Of a DNA stretch of 64,000 bases, positions 53,648 to 62,000 are shown piece by piece (within the stretch, counting starts at the first letter, position 1; the number at the start of each line of letters is the position of its first letter). Under the pieces are notes generated by a model that saw only the letters and a list, made by a program, of their open reading frames with translations, had not been told where the DNA came from and ran no database searches. Source of the DNA: Enterovirga rhinocerotis (GTDB lineage: Bacteria; Pseudomonadota; Alphaproteobacteria; Rhizobiales; Beijerinckiaceae); assembly GCF_004363955.1 (NCBI RefSeq), contig NZ_SNZR01000011.1:2284346-2348345 (forward strand), written 5' to 3'. The position numbers and the translations under genes were made by a program.

Positions 53648-53991
53648 AACTCGGACGACCTCATCTCTCGACTGACTTCGGCCATCGGCCGATGGTCAGG
53701 CGTATGCGCAGACCGATCCGGGGGCAACAGGCCGGAGGTGGACGCTGGTGAGCTGCAGGCGGGGGGATGCCAGCGCCGTCGCGGAAGAGGATCGCGACGG
53801 GTCCAGCCTTTGGGCAGCCTTCGGCCTGGACCAGGCGCCCAAGGCCCGTTCTGTGAAATATAAAGCATAAATTTCACGCTTGTAAAAACACGCCCTGCAT
53901 GAAACCTTCGCGTTGGTCGATGCGAGCGCCGCCGCGGTGCCGGGACGCTCCAGGTTCGATCGACCGAGCACAGGGCAACAGAGCGGCCGAC
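53648..53991. other. Divergent promoter region between the XRE-cupin and FAD-GcvT genes
   Basis: 344 bases without a gene. The 40 bases around 53850-53892 are AT-rich and hold the third copy of the 25-bp repeat. The rest shows no further repeat that I can see. Both flanking genes are likely controlled from here. Confidence 0.65.
53853..53877. promoter_or_regulatory. 25-bp inverted repeat before the FAD-GcvT gene, copy 3 of a shared operator
   Basis: GTGAAAT (53853-53859) and ATTTCAC (53871-53877) are an exact 7-bp inverted repeat with an 11-base AT-rich spacer. It is the most symmetric of the three copies and lies 115 bases before the FAD gene start. Confidence 0.65.
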
Positions 53992-56439
53992 ATGACCCAG
54001 ATTCCCTCGAAGGCGCGCGTCGTCATCATCGGCGGCGGGATTTCGGGATGTTCGGTCGCCTATCACCTCGCAAAGCTCGGCTGGACCGATATCCTGTTGC
54101 TCGAGCGCAAGCAGCTGACCTGCGGTACGACCTGGCATGCGGCCGGCCTGGTCGGTCAGCTGCGCGGCTCCCAGAACATGACGCGGCTCGCGAAATATTC
54201 GGCCGATCTCTACGTCAAGCTCGAGGAGGAGACGGGGATCGCCACGGGCATGCGCCAGAACGGGTCCATCACCGTCGCGCTCACCGAGGAGCGCCGGGAG
54301 GAGATCTACCGGCAGGCGACGCTGGCGCGGGCCTTCGATGTCGATGTGCAGGAGGTCTCGGCATCCGACGTCAAGGGGATGTATCCGCACCTCAACATCG
54401 CCGACGTCGTCGGGGCAGTCCACCTGCCGCGCGACGGGCAATGCGATCCGGCCAACATCGCCATGGCGCTGGCCAAGGGCGCACGGATGGGCGGCGCCAC
54501 GATCGTCGAGAACGTGAAGGTGACGGCGGTCCATGACAGGGACGGCCGCGTCACCGGGGTCTCCTGGCAGCAAGGCGAGGAGCAGGGCACCATCGAGACC
54601 GACCTCGTCGTCAATTGCGGCGGCATGTGGGGGCGCGACCTCGCCGCCCGCTCGGGCGTCACGCTGCCGCTGCACGCCTGCGAGCATTTCTACATCGTCA
54701 CCGAGGCGATCCCGGACCTGCAGCGGCTCCCGGTGCTGCGGGTGCCCGACGAATGCGCCTACTACAAGGAGGATGCCGGCAAGATGCTGCTCGGGGCGTT
54801 CGAGCCCAAAGCCAAGCCGTGGGGCATGGACGGGATCCGCGAGGATTTCTGCTTCGACCAGCTCCCGGAGGATTTCGAGCATTTCGAGCCGATCCTGGAG
54901 AAGGCCGTCCGGCGCATGCCGATGCTGGAGACGGCGGGCATCCACACGTTCTTCAACGGGCCGGAAAGCTTCACCCCGGACGATCGCTATTATCTCGGCG
55001 AAGCGCCTCAATTGCAGGGCTATTGGGTCGCTGCGGGCTACAACTCGATCGGCATCGTCTCCTCGGGCGGGGCAGGCTTCGCGCTCGCGCAATGGATGAA
55101 CGACGGCGAGCCGCCTTTCGACCTCTGGGAGGTCGATATCCGCCGGGCCCAGCCTTTCCAGCGCAACCGCCGCTACCTGAAGGAGCGCGTCACCGAGACG
55201 CTCGGCCTCCTCTACGCGGACCATTTCCCCTTCCGCCAGGTCGAGACGGCGCGCGGCGTCCGGCGCTCTCCCCTGCACGCCCATCTGGCGGAACGCGGCG
55301 CCGTGTTCGGCGAGGTCGCGGGCTGGGAGCGCGCCAACTGGTTCGCCCGCGACGGCCAGGAGCGGGAGTACCGCTATAGCTGGAAGCGTCAGAACTGGTT
55401 CGAGAACCAGCGCGAGGAGCATCTCGCCGTGCGGAACGGCGTCGGGCTCTTCGACATGACGTCGTTCGGCAAGATCCGCATCGAAGGGCGTGATGCGCTG
55501 GCCTTCCTGCAACGCGTCTGCGCGAACCAGATGGACGTCGCGCCGGGCCGGATCGTCTATACGCAGATGCTGAATGCACGCGGCGGGATCGAGAGCGACC
55601 TCACCGTCACGCGCCTTTCCGAGACGGCCTTCCTCGCCGTCGTTCCGGGCGCCACCCTGCAGCGGGACCTCGCCTGGCTGCGCCGCCACCTCGGCTCCGA
55701 GGAGTTCGTCGTCATGACCGACGTCACGGCCGCGGAAGCCGTGCTCGTCCTGATGGGACCCAAGGCGCGGGAGGTCATCGCGCGCGTGAGCCCGCAGGAC
55801 TTCTCGAACGAGGCCTTCCCCTTCGGAACGGCCCAGGAGATCGAGATCGGGATGGGCCTCGCTCGGGCCCACCGCGTGACCTATGTCGGCGAGCTCGGCT
55901 GGGAGCTCTACGTCTCGTCCGACCAGGCGGCGCATGTCTTCGAGGCGATCGAGGAGGCCGGGGCCGCGTCGGGCCTGAAGCTGTGCGGCCTGCACACGCT
56001 CGATTCATGCCGGATCGAGAAGGCGTTCCGGCATTTCGGCCATGACATCACCGACGAGGACCACGTCCTGGAGGCGGGCCTCGGGTTCGCGGTGAAGACG
56101 GCCAAGGGCGAATTCGTCGGCCGGGACGCCGTCCTGCGCAAGCGCGATGCGGGGCTGGAGCGCCGCCTGCTGCAATTCAGGCTCCGCGATCCCGAGCCCC
56201 TGATCGTCCACAACGAAGGCATCGTGCGGGACGGCCGTATGATCTCCTTCGTGACCTCCGGCAATTACGGACACCATCTCGGCGGCGCCGTCGGCCTCGG
56301 CTACGTCCCCTGTCGGGGCGAGAGCGAGGACGACATCCTGTCGTCCCGCTACGAGATCGAGATCGCGGGGGAGCGCTTCGCCGCCGACGTCTCGCTCAGG
56401 CCGATGTACGATCCCAAGGCCGAGCGGACGCGCCTGTAG
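53992..56439 (+). CDS. FAD-dependent oxidoreductase fused to GcvT domains (sarcosine/dimethylglycine dehydrogenase-like)
   Basis: 815 residues. Domains in order: DAO-type FAD fold (VVIIGGGISGCSVAYHLAKL at the N-terminus; TTWHAAGLVG near 50, where the His is the covalent FAD site in dimethylglycine and sarcosine dehydrogenases), a linking FAO domain near 370-425, then a GcvT folate-binding domain from about 430 (NWFENQREEHLAVRNGVGLF, VTYVGELGWELYVSS) and a C-terminal GcvT barrel to the end. The family oxidatively demethylates N-methyl amino acids and passes the one-carbon unit to tetrahydrofolate. ATG at 53992. Divergent from the XRE-cupin regulator, with the shared operator between them. Dimethylglycine, sarcosine or a related N-methyl amine is likely; sequence alone does not choose. 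Confidence 0.87.
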   Translation: MTQIPSKARVVIIGGGISGCSVAYHLAKLGWTDILLLERKQLTCGTTWHAAGLVGQLRGSQNMTRLAKYSADLYVKLEEETGIATGMRQNGSITVALTEERREEIYRQATLARAFDVDVQEVSASDVKGMYPHLNIADVVGAVHLPRDGQCDPANIAMALAKGARMGGATIVENVKVTAVHDRDGRVTGVSWQQGEEQGTIETDLVVNCGGMWGRDLAARSGVTLPLHACEHFYIVTEAIPDLQRLPVLRVPDECAYYKEDAGKMLLGAFEPKAKPWGMDGIREDFCFDQLPEDFEHFEPILEKAVRRMPMLETAGIHTFFNGPESFTPDDRYYLGEAPQLQGYWVAAGYNSIGIVSSGGAGFALAQWMNDGEPPFDLWEVDIRRAQPFQRNRRYLKERVTETLGLLYADHFPFRQVETARGVRRSPLHAHLAERGAVFGEVAGWERANWFARDGQEREYRYSWKRQNWFENQREEHLAVRNGVGLFDMTSFGKIRIEGRDALAFLQRVCANQMDVAPGRIVYTQMLNARGGIESDLTVTRLSETAFLAVVPGATLQRDLAWLRRHLGSEEFVVMTDVTAAEAVLVLMGPKAREVIARVSPQDFSNEAFPFGTAQEIEIGMGLARAHRVTYVGELGWELYVSSDQAAHVFEAIEEAGAASGLKLCGLHTLDSCRIEKAFRHFGHDITDEDHVLEAGLGFAVKTAKGEFVGRDAVLRKRDAGLERRLLQFRLRDPEPLIVHNEGIVRDGRMISFVTSGNYGHHLGGAVGLGYVPCRGESEDDILSSRYEIEIAGERFAADVSLRPMYDPKAERTRL

Positions 56440-56490
56440 GCGGAGGTCGCACTCGCCACCTCAGGGACCGAGCCGCCGCGAGCCGCCGGC

Positions 56491-56997
56491 TCAGGCGATC
56501 ATCGGATGACCGCCCGCGACGTCCAGGATCGAGGGGATGACGTGGGAGCGGCTCCGCCACGCCTTGGGCAGGCGCCGCGGGAGATTGAGAACGATGTCGG
56601 CGAGGCCGGGCTCGTCGATGAGGTCCGCCGCGTCATCCGTGGTCAGCCAAGCGATCGCGCGCTCGCCTTTCTCCTTCCAGGTCGGAAGATGTCCCTCGAC
56701 GTGGAAGATGAAGACTCTCACCCTCAGCAGCTCGAAGTGATCCTTGCCGCGCCTCCAGGCGAGATAGGAGCCGATCGGCTTGGGATGAGCCCATCCGACG
56801 AGCCCGGCCTCCTCCCGCGCTTCGATGGCCGCGGAACTGTGATCCTCCTCGCCCTTCACGGGCCAGCCCTTGGGCACGATGAAGCGCTTCGTCTCGCGCG
56901 ATGTGATCATGAGGACGCGCAAGGCGCCCGAAGGATCGCGCGCGAGCGGCAGCGCCGCCACCTGCTTCCTCGGTCCTCCATCGCGACGCTTTCCCAT
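56491..56997 (-). CDS. Nudix hydrolase with a variant Nudix box
   Basis: 168 residues from the ATG at 56997. A lysine-rich start is followed by the Nudix fold: QVAALPLARD, RFIVPKGWPVKGEEDHSSAA and IEAREEAGLVGWA. Compared with the consensus GX5EX7REUXEEXGU, the first Arg is Ile (AAIEAREEAGL), while the catalytic Glu pair is kept. The KGWP block and the WKEKGERAIAWLT stretch resemble the diphosphoinositol-polyphosphate/diadenosine-polyphosphate subgroup. Substrate is unknown. It is divergent from the fecI gene and unrelated to the iron module by any visible motif. Confidence 0.82.
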   Translation of the reverse strand: MGKRRDGGPRKQVAALPLARDPSGALRVLMITSRETKRFIVPKGWPVKGEEDHSSAAIEAREEAGLVGWAHPKPIGSYLAWRRGKDHFELLRVRVFIFHVEGHLPTWKEKGERAIAWLTTDDAADLIDEPGLADIVLNLPRRLPKAWRSRSHVIPSILDVAGGHPMIA

Positions 56998-57440
56998 GGC
57001 GCGCTCATAGGGGCTTTCGCGGGCGGATTGTAGTCGGCCCTGACGATGACGCCGGGAGGGCATGCGTCAGAGGACGATCGAGATCGAACCCATCGACCGG
57101 CGGTGGAGAAACCCGCTGCGGACCCGGCCCATCCGCTCGGACAAAGCCGCCGGCGGCGTCCTCCGTTCCCGATGCCACGACCAGACCGGCCATGCCGCCG
57201 CTCGGGCGCGACGATCCTTCGTTGCCATAATGCAACGTTTCGGAATCGCGCTTTCATTTCAGCTTGTTATCGAAGCGATCGCGGCGCGCCGGCGCGCCGG
57301 ATCCCCTCCCCTAAAACGATTCCAGATCATTGTGATTGTGACACAAATTCCCGCGGGGTAACTCTTCGGCGTGCTCAATCGATGGATGGCGGCGAGCAGT
57401 ACGGCGCATCTGTGGCGCGTCATGGTCAGGAGAGCCCGAA
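56998..57440. other. Divergent promoter region between the Nudix gene and fecI
   Basis: 443 bases without a supported gene. The right part (57230-57370) is AT-richer, with CATTGTGATTGTGACAC near 57330. No clear Fur box or other repeat was found. It must carry the fecI promoter. Confidence 0.5.
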
Positions 57441-57947
57441 ATGCCCGGGGCACTAGTTCAGGACCTGCAGCGGTCCGAAGAGGGGCGTCTCCGTCGCTTC
57501 TTCATGCGGCGTTTTCGGAACGCGACCGAAGCGGCCGACGCAACGCAGGAGACCTTTCTGCGCATGCTCTCCGTGCCGTCCAAGACGGTCATCGAGAACC
57601 CGCAAGCCTACCTGTTTCAGGTGGCGAAATCGGTCGCCCACGCGACATCGGCCCGTCTTGCTGCGGATTCGGATCTGTTCCTTCCGGCGATCGCGGGCGA
57701 GAACCGGGCGGCGGACGCCCCCGACCAGGAGCGGATCGTCAACGGCCGCCAGAGCCTGATCCTTCTCGCCAAGGCGATCGAGCAACTGCCGAACCGGTGC
57801 CAGGAGGTCTTCATCCTGAGCCGCTTGCACGGCTTGCCGAACGGCGAGATCGCTACCCGGCTCGGCATCTCCCGCAACATGGTCGAGAAGCACATCATCA
57901 AGGCCCTGATCCGCTGTCGAAACGTGCGCGCCGAGATTTTTTTCTAA
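57441..57947 (+). CDS. fecI: ECF sigma factor, FecI-like
   Basis: 168 residues. Region 2 covers the N-terminal 60 (FFMRRFRNATEAADATQETF, with the usual DA-Q-ETF wording), and region 4 the C-terminal part (IEQLPNRCQEVFILSRLHGL, then NGEIATRLGISRNMVEKHII). These are typical of iron-responsive ECF sigma factors. ATG at 57441 follows AGGAG. The next genes are fecR and a TonB receptor with an STN domain, giving the full cell-surface signalling set: receptor senses ligand, FecR relays, FecI transcribes the receptor gene. Confidence 0.92.
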   Translation: MPGALVQDLQRSEEGRLRRFFMRRFRNATEAADATQETFLRMLSVPSKTVIENPQAYLFQVAKSVAHATSARLAADSDLFLPAIAGENRAADAPDQERIVNGRQSLILLAKAIEQLPNRCQEVFILSRLHGLPNGEIATRLGISRNMVEKHIIKALIRCRNVRAEIFF

Positions 57948-58028
57948 ACGGGCGTCAGGTCGCAGCCCTGTTTTTGACTCTAAGAGGGGAGCAGCCGCGA
58001 AAGCCGAAGAGCGACTGCAGAGGCGGGC

Positions 58029-58982
58029 ATGGCCAACAGGTTGTCGCAGGACGGTGAAGATCGGATCGCGCAGGAGGCCGCCGGATGGGTCGCCCGCCTG
58101 CAATCGAGCGATGCGACCGAGCGCGATCGGCGGGAGTTTCAGCTCTGGATCGAGCGGGACGTCGCCCATCGCGAGGCGTATGGCGAATTCGCTTCTCTCT
58201 GGACCGACCTGAAGCAGGTCCAGGTTCCTGCCGAACGTCTTAAAGATATCCGGCGGACGCGCCGAACGACGGCGCGCAGCTTCGTGGCTGCCGGCCTCCT
58301 TGTGATCCTGTCGCTCGCGCTCCACCAGATGGGCTTCGTCGATCGCCTGCGCGCCGACCATTACACCGGAATCGGCGAGGTTCGCACGATCAGGCTGGCG
58401 GATGGCTCGACCCTCGAATTGAATACCGACTCGGCGGTGATCGTCCGCTTCTCGCAGGCGGAACGCCGCGTGCTGCTCCTGCGGGGCGAAGCCTTTTTCG
58501 ACGTCGCGCGAAATCCCGACCGGCCGTTCGTCGTCGAAGCCTCCATGCTGAGCGCGACCGCTCTCGGGACGCGATACGGCGTCCGCGCGCCCGACGGGAG
58601 CTTTTCCGGCAGCGTCGGGGTCGAATCCGGGCGTGTCGCGGTGGCGGGCGGCCATGACCGGGCCGTGCTGCGGGCCGGCGAGGCGGCCGGCGTGACGGCG
58701 CAAGGCCAGCTGGGCGTCAGGCAGGCCGATATTTCCAACGAAACGGCCTGGCGAAGCGGGAAGCTTGTCTTTTCCAATCGACCTCTCCGCGAGGTGATGG
58801 CCGCGCTCGAGCGGTATCGGCATGGGCGGATCGTCGTGATGGACGACAAGGCGGCCGAGCAGCTCGTATCCGGTATCTTCGACCTGAATGATACCGATGA
58901 CGCATTGCGGGTTCTGGAAGAGAACCTGCCGGTCAGCATCATCCGCGTCACCGGAATCATGACTATCGTGCGATCGAATTAG
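58029..58982 (+). CDS. fecR: FecR-like transmembrane sigma-factor regulator
   Basis: 317 residues. The cytoplasmic N-terminus (about 1-80) has the DUF4880-type block RREFQLWIERDVAHREAYGE. One membrane segment lies near 84-103. The periplasmic FecR domain starts GEVRTIRLADGSTLELNTDS and includes RVLLLRGEAFFDVARNPDRP. A short C-terminal STN/DUF4974-like part (FSNRPLREVMAALERYRHG) ends the protein. It should hold FecI inactive or activate it when the receptor signals. The last codons overlap an inverted repeat at 58979-58998. Confidence 0.9.
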   Translation: MANRLSQDGEDRIAQEAAGWVARLQSSDATERDRREFQLWIERDVAHREAYGEFASLWTDLKQVQVPAERLKDIRRTRRTTARSFVAAGLLVILSLALHQMGFVDRLRADHYTGIGEVRTIRLADGSTLELNTDSAVIVRFSQAERRVLLLRGEAFFDVARNPDRPFVVEASMLSATALGTRYGVRAPDGSFSGSVGVESGRVAVAGGHDRAVLRAGEAAGVTAQGQLGVRQADISNETAWRSGKLVFSNRPLREVMAALERYRHGRIVVMDDKAAEQLVSGIFDLNDTDDALRVLEENLPVSIIRVTGIMTIVRSN

Positions 58983-58998
58983 AATTATTACATTCTAA
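58979..58998. promoter_or_regulatory. Inverted repeat between fecR and the receptor gene, candidate iron-regulator site
   Basis: TTAGAAT (58979-58985) and ATTCTAA (58992-58998) are an exact 7-bp dyad with a 6-base spacer, overlapping the fecR stop and lying 95 bases before the receptor start. The core TAGAWT-N6-AWTCTA also occurs at 15776-15793 before the siderophore operon. A second overlapping dyad, ATTATT/AATAAT, spans 58984-59002. The following bases to 59040 are AT-rich, as expected of a promoter. Confidence 0.45.
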
Positions 58999-59093
58999 TA
59001 ATCGGCACAGACGCTGAAAATTGCAAAAATTATTTTGTCCTGCAGGTCAGGACCTGCCCCCGACTTCGGCTCTTCGTTGTTAGGAGCGCGCAT

Positions 59094-62000
59094 GTGAGCG
59101 GCGTTCCTTCTGATGCACAAACGGGGGCGAGAATGGCGGTCGGGGTTACGCGGAGGCGCGCACGCAGCAGGCTCGCAAGGCTGGCGCTGACCGGTGTTTC
59201 CGTCTTCGCCTTCAATGCGGTGCTCCATCCGCAGACGGCGGATGCGCAAGGGGTCGTCACTGCGGCTTCGGTGACGGTCGCGGTCCCGGCGGGGTCGCTC
59301 GAAGGCGGCCTTCTGGCTCTCGGCCGCCAGGCGAACCTTCGGATGCTCTATCCCAGCAGCCTCACGTCGGGAAAGCGTACGGCGGGCGTCAGCGGACGGA
59401 TGACCACACGTCAGGCGGTCACGCAGCTTCTTGCCGGAACCGGTCTCCATGCGGCCTTCACGGGCACCAACACCGTGACGCTGACGGGGCCCGCGACGAG
59501 CACGGGCGGAGGCCCGGTCGGGGCGGCGCCTGAGGGCGCGATCGCGCTCGATACGATCAATGTCAGCGGGGTCGGCGGATCGGGCCTGTTCGACGGCGGC
59601 ACTCCCGAGACGCCCTTCACGACGCCGGCACCGACATCCTTCATCTCGCAGGAAAGCATCGAGCGCTTCCGCGGCTCGAGCCCGGCCGACATCTTCCGGG
59701 GCACGCCGGGCGTCCTGTCGGGCGAGGCGCGCAACGGCGGCGGTAGCATCGATCCGAATATCCGCGGCATGCAGGGCATGGGCCGCGTCTCGGTCACGAT
59801 CGACGGCGCCGAGAACGCAATGACGGTCTATCAGGGCTATCAGGGCATCTCGAACCGTACCTTCGTCGATCCAGACTTCCTGGCGGGGGTCGACATCCTG
59901 AAGGGTGCCGATGCGGGCTCCCGCGGCGTCGCAGGGACGATCTCGATGCGCACGCTCAGCGCCAACGATGTCGTCAAGCCCGGCGAGAGCTGGGGAGTGC
60001 AGGTCAAGGGCGGCTTCGGCACCAATACCGCCACCCCGGTGGCTGGAAACCTCGGCGGCTATTCCTGGCCCATCTCCTACTACAGCACTCCCGATCCGAA
60101 GCCCGTACCGACCGCGACATCGACCGGAATGGACCGGCCAAGCTTCCTCAGTCCGACAAACGGCTCGTTCAGCGTCGTCGCGGCGGTCAAGGAGGATAAT
60201 TACGATCTGCTCGGCGGCTATGCCTACCGTCAGCAAGGCAACTATTTTGCAGGGAAGAATGGTCGTGGTGCCGGCGTGTACGACGCCGGTCCGTCACCTC
60301 TCTGTTACTCAAACGGCTTTTGCTACAATCCACCTCATCCAATCTCTTACGATCACAACTATCGGAACACTGGCCTGACAAGCTATCGCCGGGGCGAGCA
60401 GGTGCTGAATACGCAACTGCAAACCGAGTCGTACCTGTTCAAGGGCACGATCCGCACGGACAACGACCAGACCCTTCAATTGGGATATACGGGATATCGC
60501 AGCAAGGCTGGCGACATGGTTGCGGCGTTGTTCGGAGGGCCGCGGGCACAATCCGTACAGCAGCGCCTGGAGAACGACACGCAACTCGATAGCGGAACGC
60601 TCCGCTATCGCTGGAACCCGAGCAACAACGATCTCGTCGATCTCAGGCTCAATCTGTGGACGACGACGCTGACCTTGCGCACGCCGCCGCGCATCAGCGC
60701 TGGAGTGACCACCCCGCCGGAGACATTTGGGCTTTCGTACAACCACATCCCTGGCAGCCGCAGCGTGATGCGCGGCGGGGATATCAGCAACAAGTCCCAT
60801 GTCGCACTCGGATCCTTCGGGGTCGTCGACCTGGAATATGGTGCGTCCTACATCAAGGAATCGACGAAGCCGCTTCCCTTCTCGAACGAGTTGAGCCTCG
60901 GCATTGGATTCCGGGATGGTTCTCGCGAGGAGACAGGAGGCTTCGGAAAGGTCGCCTACAAGCCCGTCGATTGGCTGACCCTGAACGGCGGACTTCGCTA
61001 TTCGTATTATCAGTCCGACGACCACAGCCTCATCACAAAAAGCTCGGCGATAAACTACAAGCCCGACCGCAAGGATGGAGGATATAGCCCGTCCGCCGGC
61101 ATCACGATCGAGCCGATCAAAGGCGCGCAACTCTACGCCAATTATGCCAGCACCCTGCGCATGCCGAGCCTGTTCGAATCGGTCGCAGGGTACAGCCTGA
61201 CACCCAACTCGGGTCTGAAGCCCGAACGCTCGAACAGCTGGGAAATCGGTGCCAACCTGTCCCGGGATGGGCTGTTCCTTCCGGATGATAAGGTCAGGCT
61301 GAAATTCGGCTACTTCAACTGGGACGTGAAGGATTATGTCGCCCGACAGACAGTTCGGTTCAGTGATCCCGCACTCGGTGGATTTACGTACAACACCTTA
61401 CAGGTGACCAATATCGACCGGGCGAAATTCGAAGGCCTCGAAATGTCGGCCCGATATGAAAACGGCGGCTTCACCGCAGATTTCAGCGCCAACTACTATT
61501 TGGGCGTCGAGTACTGCATCACGGCAGCGACCTGCTCAAAATCGACGCTGTCAGGCGACTACGCGACCAATCAGGTTCCGCCAGAATACATGGCGAATCT
61601 GACTGTCTCTCAGAAGTTCCTCAACGACGATCTGACCCTCGGCGGACGCGTCACCTATACCGGACCGCGTTCCATCGGCCACGGAGAGGTCCAGTACGGT
61701 GCGGCGGCGATCATCGCGCCGATCGATTGGCGGCCCTACTGGATGCTGGATCTCTTTGCCGAGTACAAGCTGAGCAAAGACATCACCATGTGGGCGGCCA
61801 TGGAGAACGTGACCGACCAGTATTACGTGGACCCGCTCAGCCTCGTTCAGCAGCCTGGCCCGGGACGGACGTTCCGGATGGGATTGACCGGCAAGTTCGG
61901 CGGGAGCGAGCCGATCAGGCCGCTCTCCTTCGCCCGGCTGTTCGCACCCGGTTCCGAGACGAAAGCGGACTGGAGCGGTTTCCATATCGGCGGTCATGGG

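Noticed and set aside
53524..55995. An 823-codon minus-strand frame opposite the FAD-GcvT gene
   Set aside because: Its only familiar residues come from the short N-terminal overlap with the XRE gene in another frame; the + strand protein has the covalent-FAD and GcvT motifs.
58979..58998. Calling the TTAGAAT/ATTCTAA dyad a true Irr (ICE) box
   Set aside because: The half-sites are similar, but the spacing is larger than I recall for Irr sites, so only a generic iron-regulator site is claimed.
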